From the NCBI RefSeq assembly GCF_020042345.1, contig NZ_CP083387.1, forward strand, positions 3,410,001 through 3,474,000: DNA of 64,000 bases, written 5' to 3'. The stretch's first letter is position 1. Each line of letters starts with the position of its first letter. The notes under the pieces are model-generated. The model was not told the DNA's origin, made no database searches, and saw only the letters and a list, made by a program, of their open reading frames with translations. The translations under genes were made by a program, and so were the position numbers. Shown here piece by piece: positions 1-8,869 of the stretch. Origin of the DNA: Arachidicoccus terrestris. Its GTDB lineage: Bacteria > Bacteroidota > Bacteroidia > Chitinophagales > Chitinophagaceae.

Positions 1-623
1 CTGTTCCAGTGGGTTGTCGCAGTATGCCCGATATAGATTTCCCGGAAACGGGTATCACTATAAAAACCTTCTGGTATCACCCCGTTTTCATAATAACTAT
101 CCTTTTGCAATGCGGCCTCAAAAAGATCCCTGTCCCGGTAAAAAGTTGCTGCTTTTTGCAGGCTGAAGGGTATATGGCGGTCAAAACCACCATGTACAAA
201 ACACCGGTTTTCCGAATCTATATAATATAACCTTTGCTGGTTGAAAAACTTTTGATGCTGCTGGGGTATATCTGAGGCCGAAAGTGCCGATTGAAAGCCT
301 GACCCGGACGTATATATTTTACGCGCTTTACCCGCGTGATGCAGGTAGGAGATTAATGTGCCTCGGCCTCCGGTTCGCCACTGGACAGGGTGGTAGCCGG
401 TTTCAAAGAAGGTCTGGAACCAGTCATCATGATTACCTTTAATAAGCACGCTGTTTTTGATGCTTAAGAGGGTCTCGATACACTCAAAAACATCAGGATA
501 GCCATCGACAATATCTCCCAATTGAATTAAGTGATCTTGCTCTACATCGAAGCTTGCCCGCTCCAGACATTGCTTAAGGGCTTTATAGGCGCCATGAATA
601 TCGCCCATAACAAAAGTGCGCAT
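1..623 (-). CDS. metallophosphoesterase (PPP-type serine/threonine phosphatase-like), partial
   Basis: Reads from an ATG at 621-623 off the left edge of the window, giving 207 codons without a stop. The calcineurin-like metal-binding motifs occur in order: GDIHG (D8, H10), GDIVD (D37, D40), GNHDD (N64, H65), a FVHGG block near residue 150 and a GHT block near residue 200. The family hydrolyses phosphate esters with two bound metals and includes bacterial protein phosphatases and diadenosine tetraphosphatases. The exact substrate cannot be told. The gene runs alone, divergent from the candidate small RNA and pth. The C-terminus lies outside the window. Confidence 0.9.
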   Translation of the reverse strand, partial: MRTFVMGDIHGAYKALKQCLERASFDVEQDHLIQLGDIVDGYPDVFECIETLLSIKNSVLIKGNHDDWFQTFFETGYHPVQWRTGGRGTLISYLHHAGKARKIYTSGSGFQSALSASDIPQQHQKFFNQQRLYYIDSENRCFVHGGFDRHIPFSLQKAATFYRDRDLFEAALQKDSYYENGVIPEGFYSDTRFREIYIGHTATTHWN

Positions 624-823
624 GGTAATTTTATTGCAAATTCCTGATTGATTTTCAGTGTTAAAGATCGTTTTTTCCGGATGAATAACAAGGAATTCTG
701 CAGCCTTATGAGGGCTGGTTCCTATTTACAATATATTACAACATATTTATTATGAATGTTGTACGTAAGGACTTGCGACTTATTTTTACCAAGTTTGTTG
801 TTAAAATTTGTTTTGCCCATTCG
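624..823. other. AT-rich intergenic stretch, no gene seen
   Basis: This is the spacer between the divergent phosphatase gene and the candidate small RNA. It must hold the phosphatase promoter, but I cannot pick one box with confidence. I see no reading frame or repeat. Confidence 0.5.
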
Positions 824-838
824 TAGAATTTGCTTTAC

Positions 839-944
839 CTTTAGCCTACAAGCGCATTAGATGCGCCCTATCACAAACCTGATATGTGGTTTGGACAAAT
901 CAACGACCAGGCGGGTAATTTCAAGATACCCGCCTGGATTTTTT
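839..944 (+). ncRNA. candidate small RNA ending in a strong terminator
   Basis: No gene precedes this terminator on the plus strand, yet the stretch has an orderly structure. A possible promoter -7 box, TAGAATTTG, lies at 824-832. Three hairpins follow: GCGCAT/ATGCGC (852-866), CAAACC/GGTTTG (874-893) and CCAGGCGGGTA/TACCCGCCTGG (907-937), the last followed by ATTTTTT. Together this predicts a transcript of about 106 nt. I see no small reading frame worth naming and do not recognise an RNA family. The start point is inferred from the promoter only. Confidence 0.45.
907..944 (+). terminator. Rho-independent terminator
   Basis: An 11-bp perfect GC-rich stem (907-917 with 927-937) has a 9-nt loop and is followed by ATTTTTT. 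It ends the candidate small RNA. The T run is on the plus-strand side only, so it acts rightward. Confidence 0.8.
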
Positions 945-1090
945 AAGATATTGCTTTGCTGCCAGACTGTCTCCTCTCTCTTTATCCATGCCCTTTGCTA
1001 TTTAATGAACTTAATGCCGGAAAAGAGGCCTTGATGCTTAAAAACGTTTAGTTGTTACAGAACTTGTCCACATAACCGATTAATATGCAT

Positions 1091-1098
1091 TAATTTTG
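1091..1098 (+). promoter_or_regulatory. candidate -7 box for pth
   Basis: TAATTTTG fits the Bacteroidota -7 consensus TAnnTTTG exactly. It lies about 50 nt before the pth start. A weak -33 match (CTTG at 1063-1066) is slightly too far away. The leader then carries a purine-rich AAGGAGAG just before the ATG, unusually Shine-Dalgarno-like for this phylum. Confidence 0.45.
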
Positions 1099-1148
1099 CA
1101 TATTATTGTTATTGATAAGTAATTGTGATTACCTGAAGGAGAGTTAAT

Positions 1149-1736
1149 ATGTCTAAATTTTTAATCGTTGGGCTGGGGAATCCGGGAAGTGAATATGCCG
1201 GCAGCCGCCATAATGCAGGCTTCGATGTGGTAGATGCCTTTGTGTCAAAACATGAAGGTAGTTTCCGGTCAGACCGCCTGGCCGATGTGGCAGAAGTAAG
1301 ATGGAAAGGCAAGATTTTTATATGCATCAAGCCCACCACCTTTATGAATTTAAGCGGTAAAGCCTTTCGGTATTGGATGGATAAAGAAAAGGTACCCTTG
1401 GAACGGACCCTTACAGTAGTTGATGATTTGGCCCTGCCCATTGATAAGGTCAGGATTCGGGCGGGCGGTAGCGATGCAGGCCATAATGGTTTAAGGGACA
1501 TTCAGCAGATCCTTGGTACTACGGAATATCCAAAACTGCGTTTTGGGATTGGTAATCAGTTTCCTAAGGGGATGCAGGTCGATTTTGTTCTGGGAAAGTG
1601 GTTTCCAGAGGAAAGAGAGACTATTCGGGCCAAAGTAGATAAGTGCGTTGAAATGATCGAGCAGTTTGCTGTAGCAGGGATATCCCGGGTCATGAATGAT
1701 TATAATAAGCAAAGTTTTAGCGTCGTTAAAAAATAA
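1149..1736 (+). CDS. pth: peptidyl-tRNA hydrolase
   Basis: This 195-residue protein has the usual family length. It frees tRNAs from peptidyl-tRNAs that drop off the ribosome. The N-terminal GLGNPGSEYAGSRHN block carries the family's Asn and catalytic His (N10 and H21), and the TTFMNLSG and GHNGLRDI motifs follow. The ATG at 1149 is preceded by an AGGAGAG sequence. The next gene starts only 12 nt after the stop, so the two are probably co-transcribed. Confidence 0.96.
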   Translation: MSKFLIVGLGNPGSEYAGSRHNAGFDVVDAFVSKHEGSFRSDRLADVAEVRWKGKIFICIKPTTFMNLSGKAFRYWMDKEKVPLERTLTVVDDLALPIDKVRIRAGGSDAGHNGLRDIQQILGTTEYPKLRFGIGNQFPKGMQVDFVLGKWFPEERETIRAKVDKCVEMIEQFAVAGISRVMNDYNKQSFSVVKK

Positions 1737-1748
1737 TTAGCAAATACA

Positions 1749-4016
1749 TTGAACAATATAACAGCTTTTCGCAAGTTTGTTTCTGGGCATCATTTATATG
1801 CCGGGTTATTAATTACCCTGGCGGTATTGGTTCCCTCTATTGTCTTCTTCCAGAACGGGTTGCTGATCAAATATATTCTGGTTCCTCTTGGCGTGATTAA
1901 CGTCGGGTTTGCAGATGCACCAGGTTCTTTTAAACATCGGCTGAACGCCAATATTATCGCTATTGTCGCTTATTTTGTAGTATCTGTTATTGCCGGTTTT
2001 TCCAGAGATATTTTATGGTTGTCCGTAATAGAACTGTTGATTTTTGCGGTCACGCTTTCGCTTTGCGGTATTTATGGAACCAGAATGTCCAGTATCGGCA
2101 CTTGCGCACTCATGTGTTTTATCTTTTTCTCAGATAAAAATTTTGTGGAAGGAGATATTCTGCTGAATGCCTGGTACATGACAGCTGGGGGCATTCTGTA
2201 TTTTTTTATATTTATTATATCATATAGACTCAGGCCATATAAGTTAATTCAGCAGATGCTGGGTGAACATCTGATAGAACTTGCTGAACTCCTTAATCTG
2301 CGCAGTCGATACTATGCGCCCAAAGTTGATTATCCTCAGATACTGGATCAAATGCTTAAAAAACAGGTTGTCTTGAAAGAACAGCAGGAAAACCTAAGGG
2401 AAGTGCTATTTAAAACCCGTCAGATTGTTCAGGAATCTACTGTCAAAAGCCGTTCATTGCTGGTTATTTTTATAGACAGTATTGACTTGTATGAACGGAT
2501 ACTTTTGTCACAACAGGATTATGTTCAGTTGCACAAAGCTTTTGACGGAAAACATATCCTCCAGGTATATGGACGCTATATTGGTATCCTGGCTTTTGAA
2601 CTGGAACAGATAGGCCTGGCACTTCAACAGGGAAAACAATATCATAGTAAAAGAGAACTGAATAATGCGTTCGAAAAATGTCGTGGCGCGTTTTATCAGT
2701 TGCGGGAGCGGCATATGGATTCGACGAATATGGAGGATTTTATTATGCTCCGGCAGATTCTCTATAGCCTGCAGGATCTGACAGACCGCATAAAAAAATT
2801 GAACCTGTTCACCAAGAATAAAAAGGATATCTCTGCAGAAATGCATGGAGACCAAAGTGACAGGGAGAATAAAGAAAAGCGTCATATCCGGGACTTTGAT
2901 CCTTTTATTCCCAAACAACAGTATGATTACCGGCTATTCGTCGAAAATATTTCTTTTAAATCCGGTCAGTTCCGTCATGCAATCCGGGTTGCTATTGCGT
3001 TACTGATAGGGCTGATTGTTTCAAGGATATTCAACCTGGGGCATCATAGCTATTGGGTACTAATGACGATCATTATAATCCTTAAGCCTTCCTATAGCCT
3101 GGGTAGACAAAAGAATATTGATAGAATAGGTGGGACGATTGTAGGTGGTGTAATCAGCTTTCTGACCATCTATTTTATAAATGATGCGAACGCTATTTTT
3201 GTAATAATGTGCTTCGCAATTCTGCTTTCCTGTTCTATGTTGCGCATCAACTATTTTATCTATGCCATTGGCATAACGATGATGGTGATTTTATCTTACG
3301 ATTTTATCAGCGCTAAAGTGATGTCTGAAGTCCTGTTGCAAAGAATATTAAACAGTGGCATTGGTTGTGCGATCGGATATGTTTCCTCTTTATTTGTATT
3401 GCCGAATTGGGAGCATGAACAGAAAAATCAGTATGCGGCAGAAATGTTGGAGGCCAATAAAGTCTATTTCCTTTCTGTTGCCGGTTATTTTATCGGTAAG
3501 CCCTTGGATGTAGACTACTTTAAACTATGCAGAAAGAATGCTTTTATCGCACTGGCGAATTTGTCGGATAACTTTCAGCGGATGTTATCTGATCCTAAAC
3601 GTCAGCAGGTAAAACTGGAGGAATTTCATCAGTTTGTGGTGACCAGTAATATGCTTTGTTCTTATATCGCGTCGCTTTCATACTATGCACAGGGGCAGGA
3701 CCAAAGGTATATTTCTGATGAATTCCTGATTGTGTGTAGCCAGATCCAGCAGAATTTTGAAACCGTACAAAGAACGCTTGATACAGCCGATAGTGAGGGA
3801 GCGGGCGCTGTCCTTCGTCAGTTGCCGGTTAATCAAAAATTAATGGATTTGCTGGAGCAGCGTAAAAAGGAGCTACAGGTAAGTATTGACGGGCCGCATG
3901 ATACCTCCATCAGAAAATTCCTGACAGATTATAAGACCATTAATAGCTTATTTAACCTGATCAACGGCGTGATCTCCGATCAGAAAAAAATCGTTGCCGA
4001 GCTAACCAGGAACTAG
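1749..4016 (+). CDS. FUSC-family membrane protein (YccS/YhfK-like)
   Basis: This 755-residue protein has the two-fold FUSC plan: a hydrophobic bundle at about residues 15-150, a long soluble helical region to about 390, a second bundle at about 400-550 and a cytoplasmic tail. FUSC proteins are related to aromatic-acid and fusaric-acid exporters, but the YccS branch has no settled substrate. The start is a TTG at 1749. The frame is closed upstream by the pth stop codon and no ATG is available for about 100 codons, so TTG is the only reasonable start. It is 12 nt downstream of pth. Confidence 0.85.
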   Translation: MNNITAFRKFVSGHHLYAGLLITLAVLVPSIVFFQNGLLIKYILVPLGVINVGFADAPGSFKHRLNANIIAIVAYFVVSVIAGFSRDILWLSVIELLIFAVTLSLCGIYGTRMSSIGTCALMCFIFFSDKNFVEGDILLNAWYMTAGGILYFFIFIISYRLRPYKLIQQMLGEHLIELAELLNLRSRYYAPKVDYPQILDQMLKKQVVLKEQQENLREVLFKTRQIVQESTVKSRSLLVIFIDSIDLYERILLSQQDYVQLHKAFDGKHILQVYGRYIGILAFELEQIGLALQQGKQYHSKRELNNAFEKCRGAFYQLRERHMDSTNMEDFIMLRQILYSLQDLTDRIKKLNLFTKNKKDISAEMHGDQSDRENKEKRHIRDFDPFIPKQQYDYRLFVENISFKSGQFRHAIRVAIALLIGLIVSRIFNLGHHSYWVLMTIIIILKPSYSLGRQKNIDRIGGTIVGGVISFLTIYFINDANAIFVIMCFAILLSCSMLRINYFIYAIGITMMVILSYDFISAKVMSEVLLQRILNSGIGCAIGYVSSLFVLPNWEHEQKNQYAAEMLEANKVYFLSVAGYFIGKPLDVDYFKLCRKNAFIALANLSDNFQRMLSDPKRQQVKLEEFHQFVVTSNMLCSYIASLSYYAQGQDQRYISDEFLIVCSQIQQNFETVQRTLDTADSEGAGAVLRQLPVNQKLMDLLEQRKKELQVSIDGPHDTSIRKFLTDYKTINSLFNLINGVISDQKKIVAELTRN

Positions 4017-4065
4017 TTGGATTAAATTGGCAGAGGTCTTTTTTTTCTGAACGTCTTTTGATGGT

Positions 4066-4677
4066 TTACCCGATAAAGTCCAAAATCAATTGCTCCGCTT
4101 TTTTGCAGGCATCGTCCAGCTGATCATTGGTAACGGTTTGATCAAAATGAGGCTGAAAGGAGAGCTCATATCTGGCCTTACTTAGCCGGGTCTGTATAGC
4201 TTCCGTGGTTTCAGTACCCCTACCTATTAGCCTTTGTTCTAGGGCCTCAACAGAAGGCGGTTCAATGAAAATGGAGAGGCATTCTGCACCAAACTGTTTC
4301 CTTACATGAATGGCTCCTTTTACATCGATATCCATGATCGGCAATTTGCCACTGTTCCAGATCCGGTTAAGCTCTGACTTTAAGGTGCCGTAGTATTTAC
4401 CTTCATAGACCATTTCCCATTCCAGAAAAGCTTCCTTTTGGATGTTTTCCTTAAATGTTTCCACAGAAACAAAATAATAATCAATTCCGTCTTTTTCCTG
4501 GCCCCGTGGCGCACGGGTTGTAGCAGATACAGAAAAAGCAAGTTTATCCGCGTGATTTGAAAGCAAGTAGCGGGCAATGGAACTTTTACCCGCTCCCGAG
4601 GGAGCCGTTAAAATGATCATTTTACCATGACTCTTTGAGATTTTCTCAGCGGATATGTCTGCAGGTATGTTATTCAT
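4066..4677 (-). CDS. gmk: guanylate kinase
   Basis: Makes GDP from GMP and ATP. The P-loop GxxGxGKS (APSGAGKSS) is at about residues 26-34, followed by the GMP-binding TTRAPRGQEKDGIDYYFV block and the YEGKYYGT segment. The 203-residue length is normal, with a short N-terminal extension of about 18 residues before the core. It is the last gene of an operon-like row murA, nitroreductase, gmk, all on the minus strand, with 12 nt separating it from the nitroreductase. Confidence 0.97.
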   Translation of the reverse strand: MNNIPADISAEKISKSHGKMIILTAPSGAGKSSIARYLLSNHADKLAFSVSATTRAPRGQEKDGIDYYFVSVETFKENIQKEAFLEWEMVYEGKYYGTLKSELNRIWNSGKLPIMDIDVKGAIHVRKQFGAECLSIFIEPPSVEALEQRLIGRGTETTEAIQTRLSKARYELSFQPHFDQTVTNDQLDDACKKAEQLILDFIG

Positions 4678-4689
4678 GTCTCTGTTTTT

Positions 4690-5277
4690 CTATCGGTGGT
4701 ACCACATGACTTTTTCTTCCATAGAAGTCAATCTTCTGCCTTCCGGCTTTTCCTGGTCTGTATATCCCAGGTAAATAAGGCCGATCATCTGGTCTTCTTC
4801 TTTTAATTGAAAATACTGCTTCATGGCGGGCTTTAGCGTTTGGCCTCCGGTACTCCAGAAACTGGCAATACCCATGGCTTCCGCTGCCAGCAGCATATTT
4901 TGTACAGCCGCAGCTGTAGCACAGATTTCTTCCAGTTCTGTAATATTGTTTTTAGGACCTCTTTTAGAAAAGACCGCTATGATGTGAGAGGCGCTGTTGC
5001 CCTGGTTTTTCAATTTATCATAAGACGCCTGCATAAACCGGTCAGGTTCTGTATTGACCTTATATAAATCTGCATGGTCCTGACAAAACCGCCCGATACC
5101 CTCGCGATCAAAAATGATAAAGCGCCAGGGTTCAGTCAATCCATGGGTAGGAGCCCAGTTTGCTGCCTGGATTAATTTGTTTATAGAAGACGGATCAATG
5201 ACCTTGCCATTGTAGCCTTGCGGTTTAACAGATCTTCTATTCTGAATTACTTTTTCTATTGTATTAATATCTGACAT
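4690..5277 (-). CDS. nitroreductase family protein (YdjA-like)
   Basis: This 195-residue FMN-binding nitroreductase-fold protein has the N-terminal NRRSVK motif that contacts the FMN phosphate, the WAPTHGLTEPWRF active-site segment and a C-terminal IGLIYLGY block. Family members reduce nitro compounds, quinones or similar acceptors with NAD(P)H. The small YdjA-like size fits a minimal homodimeric enzyme. The physiological substrate is unknown. It lies between murA and gmk, with gaps of 59 and 12 nt. Confidence 0.9.
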   Translation of the reverse strand: MSDINTIEKVIQNRRSVKPQGYNGKVIDPSSINKLIQAANWAPTHGLTEPWRFIIFDREGIGRFCQDHADLYKVNTEPDRFMQASYDKLKNQGNSASHIIAVFSKRGPKNNITELEEICATAAAVQNMLLAAEAMGIASFWSTGGQTLKPAMKQYFQLKEEDQMIGLIYLGYTDQEKPEGRRLTSMEEKVMWYHR

Positions 5278-5336
5278 AGTCTTTTGAGTGGTTACCTATA
5301 TAATACAGTTCTTTCAAAAATGCCTGGTTAGATGGA

Positions 5337-6653
5337 TTATCTTCTGTCGTCGATCCGGCGGATCTCAGCACCAAGTTCGATGAGGCGTTTATCAATATGC
5401 TGATAGCCGCGATCGATCTGTTCGATGTTCTGAATAATGCTTTTGCCCTCTGCACTCAGTGCCGCGATAAGTAACGCTTGCCCCGCACGGATATCCGGAC
5501 TGCTCATGGTTATACCTCTTAATTTATGTTTTCGATCCAGTCCGATAACGGTGGCGCGATGCGGGTCACAAAGAATGATCTGTGCGCCCATATCGATCAG
5601 TTTATCGGTAAAGAACAGCCGGCTTTCAAACATTTTTTGATGAATAAGCACACTGCCTTTGGCCTGGATGGCGGTTACTAATACAATGCTGATCAGATCT
5701 GGCGTAAATCCCGGCCAGGGATTGTCATAAATGGTCAGTATACCCCCGTCCATATAGGTGGATATCTCATAATGATCCTGCTGAGGAATATAAATATCAT
5801 CCCCCTTAAACTCCATCCGGATGCCCAGTTTACGGAACTTCTCCGGAATAACGCCTAAATGCCCAATTCCCGCGTCTTTAATCGTGATCTCGCTAGCTGT
5901 CATGGCAGCCAGACCGATAAAGCTACCGATCTCAATCATATCCGGTAGCATCCGGTGTGTGGTACCCGAAAGCTTATCCACCCCTTTAACGGTTAACAGG
6001 TTGCTGCCAATGCCGGTTATATTGGCGCCCATGCTGTTCAGCATCCGGCAGAGTTGCTGGATATACGGTTCACAGGCTGCGTTATATATCTGGGAGGTGC
6101 CTTCTGCCAACACAGCCGCCATGAGTACGTTGGCTGTTCCGGTTACGGAGGGTTCGTCCAGCATCATATAACATCCTTTTAAGCCATTGGTCCTAAATTC
6201 CAGACAGGACGTTTCCGCATTATAGTTAAATGCAGCGCCCAATTGCTGAAAGCCCAGAATATGTGTATCGACACCACGGCGTCCGATCTTATCACCACCT
6301 GGCTTAGCGATATAAGCTTTTTTATAACGTGCCAGCATGGGGCCAGCCAGCATAACGCTGCCTCTCAGCTTACTGCCCTTGTCCCTGAATGCAGCAGAAG
6401 CTAAATAATCTGTTTGAATATTATCCGCCTTAAAAAGGCAGGTATGTCGATCAATACGGTTGACCTGTACATTCATATCTGCCAATAATTCAATTAACAG
6501 ATTGACATCCAGAATATCGGGAATATTTTCAATTCGTACTTCCTGATCAGTTAACAGTACAGCAGAGATAATCTGCAGGGCTTCATTTTTAGCCCCCTGA
6601 GGAATGATACTGCCACTCAGTTTTTTGCCACCTGTTACTTCAAATGAAGCCAT
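5337..6653 (-). CDS. murA: UDP-N-acetylglucosamine 1-carboxyvinyltransferase, Asp variant
   Basis: First committed step of peptidoglycan synthesis: transfers enolpyruvate from PEP to UDP-GlcNAc. The 438 residues span the two inside-out alpha/beta domains. GAKNEAL carries the conserved Lys (K22). The active-site loop reads AKPGGDKIG, so the position of the usual catalytic Cys (Cys115 in E. coli) is Asp121, encoded by GAT at 6291-6293. Asp at this position is known to keep activity while preventing covalent attack by fosfomycin. The ATG at 6651-6653 gives the standard N-terminus. It heads the murA / nitroreductase / gmk row. Confidence 0.96.
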   Translation of the reverse strand: MASFEVTGGKKLSGSIIPQGAKNEALQIISAVLLTDQEVRIENIPDILDVNLLIELLADMNVQVNRIDRHTCLFKADNIQTDYLASAAFRDKGSKLRGSVMLAGPMLARYKKAYIAKPGGDKIGRRGVDTHILGFQQLGAAFNYNAETSCLEFRTNGLKGCYMMLDEPSVTGTANVLMAAVLAEGTSQIYNAACEPYIQQLCRMLNSMGANITGIGSNLLTVKGVDKLSGTTHRMLPDMIEIGSFIGLAAMTASEITIKDAGIGHLGVIPEKFRKLGIRMEFKGDDIYIPQQDHYEISTYMDGGILTIYDNPWPGFTPDLISIVLVTAIQAKGSVLIHQKMFESRLFFTDKLIDMGAQIILCDPHRATVIGLDRKHKLRGITMSSPDIRAGQALLIAALSAEGKSIIQNIEQIDRGYQHIDKRLIELGAEIRRIDDRR

Positions 6654-6843
6654 ATGATTTTAATTTAATTGAGCATGTTGAAACGCAAATTTAATAATCT
6701 ATGGGAGAATAGCGCTCAGATGATTGTTATATTCCATAAAAACCGGGAATGTTCAGGAGAATTCTGTTTTGAAGAAAGGCACCATTCGCAAGTTATTAAG
6801 TAATTTTACGGTTCAAAAGAACGATCCATAAAATTTACATAAT

Positions 6844-7389
6844 ATGATATCTACACCTGAATCCTTCGCAACCGGATTTTTGACGCAATCTATCAAAAGA
6901 CTGGAAGGATATAAACAGATGGCGGACAAGGCCATCAGTCAGTTATCAGATGATCAACTCTTTGCAGTTGTAGCGGAGGGAAGCAACAGTATTGCTGTCA
7001 TTATGCAGCATATGGCCGGTAATATGAAAAGCCGCTGGACGAACTTTATGACGGAAGATGGGGAGAAAGCCTGGCGGAACCGTGACCAGGAATTCGAATC
7101 AACACTGCAGGACCGGAAAATGTTACTGACTGAGTGGGAAAAAGGCTGGTCTTGTCTACTGGAAGCTTTGAGAAGTCTGCATGCTGAAGATCTGGCAAAA
7201 GAGATTACGATCAGGGGGGAAAAACTTGCTGCCTATGATGCTATTGTAAGACAACTGATGCATTATAGCAGCCATGTCGGGCAAATCGTTTATGTGGCTA
7301 AATGGTTGAAAGGTGCCGAGTGGGAGCCATTAACAATCGCCAAAAATCAAAGCCAGGCCTTTAACCAGTCTATGGGTTATTCGTCATAA
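6844..7389 (+). CDS. DUF1572 protein (DinB superfamily)
   Basis: This 181-residue all-helical protein has the DUF1572 pattern. It has an N-terminal RLEGYK segment, a MQHMAGNMKSRW block whose His is a likely metal ligand, and a C-terminal HYSSHVGQIVY block supplying two more His. The DinB fold is a four-helix bundle that usually binds a divalent metal, and many members are thiol transferases. The role here is not known. The gene stands alone, divergent from murA. Confidence 0.8.
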   Translation: MISTPESFATGFLTQSIKRLEGYKQMADKAISQLSDDQLFAVVAEGSNSIAVIMQHMAGNMKSRWTNFMTEDGEKAWRNRDQEFESTLQDRKMLLTEWEKGWSCLLEALRSLHAEDLAKEITIRGEKLAAYDAIVRQLMHYSSHVGQIVYVAKWLKGAEWEPLTIAKNQSQAFNQSMGYSS

Positions 7390-7513
7390 CAAGACTGATT
7401 GATTTGACCTGTTGGAATAGTTAAGAAGGGATCGGGAAAGGTTTGAACGACAAAATATTGTTAACATAGAAGAGGTGATTGGATAAAAACTGCTAAAATG
7501 AAGTAAATTCACT

Positions 7514-8776
7514 ATGAAAAACCATATTCTCATGCATATATCACATGCTACACGTGCGCTCATCGGACTCATGATGGGCGGTGCTCTGTTGAGCTGCAAC
7601 AGTAATTCTCAGTCACAAAACGATCAGAAAACAGCCCCGGCAGACAGCCTGCCACCCGTGGAGACCAAGGCTCCCAATAGTAATTATAAGCCGGCGTTTC
7701 CTGGACAGACCCGGGTAAAAGGGGTTAAAACCCAGACACCGATTAAGGTGGAAATGCTGGACAGTACACTTAAATTCCCTTGGGCGATCTGTAATTTGCC
7801 GGATGGCCGGTTACTGATTACTGAAAAACTGGGGACCATGCGGATTGAAACCCTGGATGGACAACTGGATAAGAAGATTACCGGTCTGCCAAAGGTAAAT
7901 GCGGATGGACAGGGAGGTCTTCTGGATGTTAATATAGATCCGGATTTTGCCACCAACAGAATGGTGTATTTTGATTACGCAGAACCAGGGGCGGAAGGTA
8001 ATGTACTGGCAGTCGCGAAAGGCAGGCTTGCGGATGACGAAACGCATTTAGAAAATATCCAGGTGATCTACCGGGCTGCACCGGCCTGGAAGGGTACCCT
8101 GCAATATGGCTCCAGGATTTTATTCGACCAGGAGGGTAATCTTTTTGTCAGCACCGGAGAACGTTCGGACAAGAAAGTCCGGGTGCAGGCACAGCAGCTC
8201 AATTCTGCTTTGGGTAAGGTGCTCCATATCACGAAGGAAGGTAAGCCGGTTCCCGGCGGCCCTTTTGTGGATTCCGCAGGAGCCTTACCGGAGATCTATG
8301 CCTATGGCTTCCGTAATCCTGAAGGTATGGCTTTCAACCCCACAACCCATGAGATCTGGGAAGTAGAGTTCGGCCCCAAAGGTGGTGATGAATTAAATGT
8401 CGTTCGCCCGGGTAAAAATTACGGCTGGCCGGTTATCACCTACGGCAGGGAATATAGCGGTGATCCGGTAGGAGAAGGTATTCAGCAAAAAGAAGGCATG
8501 GAACAACCCGTTTATTACTGGGATCCGGTTATCTCACCTTCAGGCATGACTTTTTATAATAGCGATACCATTGCTGAATGGAAGGGAAATATCTTTATTG
8601 CCTGTCTGAGCAGCTCACACATTACCCGCATCGTTTTGAACGGCGATCATGTGGAAGCAGAAGAGTGGCTCATGCAGGATATGGGACAACGTTTCCGGGC
8701 CATCACACAGGCGCATAATGGCGCATTGTATGTGGTGTCTGAACAGGGGAAACTTTATAAAATTTCTAAAAAATGA
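7514..8776 (+). CDS. PQQ-dependent sugar (aldose) dehydrogenase-like lipoprotein
   Basis: This 420-residue protein begins with a lipoprotein signal ending in LLSC (Cys near residue 28). A Thr/Pro/Asn-rich linker follows, then a six-bladed beta-propeller of the soluble glucose dehydrogenase/YliI type. Recognisable parts are the PWAICNLPDGRLLITEK start of the propeller, the GFRNPEGMAF block and the GGDELN...GKNYGWP block. These enzymes oxidise aldoses using PQQ and calcium in the periplasm. No PQQ biosynthesis gene lies nearby, so the cofactor would come from elsewhere in the genome or from outside. Monocistronic, with a strong terminator after it. Confidence 0.88.
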   Translation: MKNHILMHISHATRALIGLMMGGALLSCNSNSQSQNDQKTAPADSLPPVETKAPNSNYKPAFPGQTRVKGVKTQTPIKVEMLDSTLKFPWAICNLPDGRLLITEKLGTMRIETLDGQLDKKITGLPKVNADGQGGLLDVNIDPDFATNRMVYFDYAEPGAEGNVLAVAKGRLADDETHLENIQVIYRAAPAWKGTLQYGSRILFDQEGNLFVSTGERSDKKVRVQAQQLNSALGKVLHITKEGKPVPGGPFVDSAGALPEIYAYGFRNPEGMAFNPTTHEIWEVEFGPKGGDELNVVRPGKNYGWPVITYGREYSGDPVGEGIQQKEGMEQPVYYWDPVISPSGMTFYNSDTIAEWKGNIFIACLSSSHITRIVLNGDHVEAEEWLMQDMGQRFRAITQAHNGALYVVSEQGKLYKISKK

Positions 8777-8795
8777 GCTTAGTCAGCTCATATAT

Positions 8796-8845
8796 AAAAG
8801 CCTATGTTATTTTTTGAAAACCAAAAATAACATAGGCTTTTTAAC
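8796..8845. terminator. bidirectional terminator
   Basis: A 19-bp near-perfect stem (AAAAGCCTATGTTATTTTT with its complement) spans 8796-8842 with T runs on both strands. It lies between the convergent sugar dehydrogenase and hydrolase genes and serves both. Confidence 0.85.
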
Positions 8846-8869
8846 AGGCGGTTTATGAGATGAGTCCTG

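Noticed and set aside
9-230. Plus-strand frame at the left edge
   Set aside because: Antisense to the metallophosphatase gene, which has all its family motifs.
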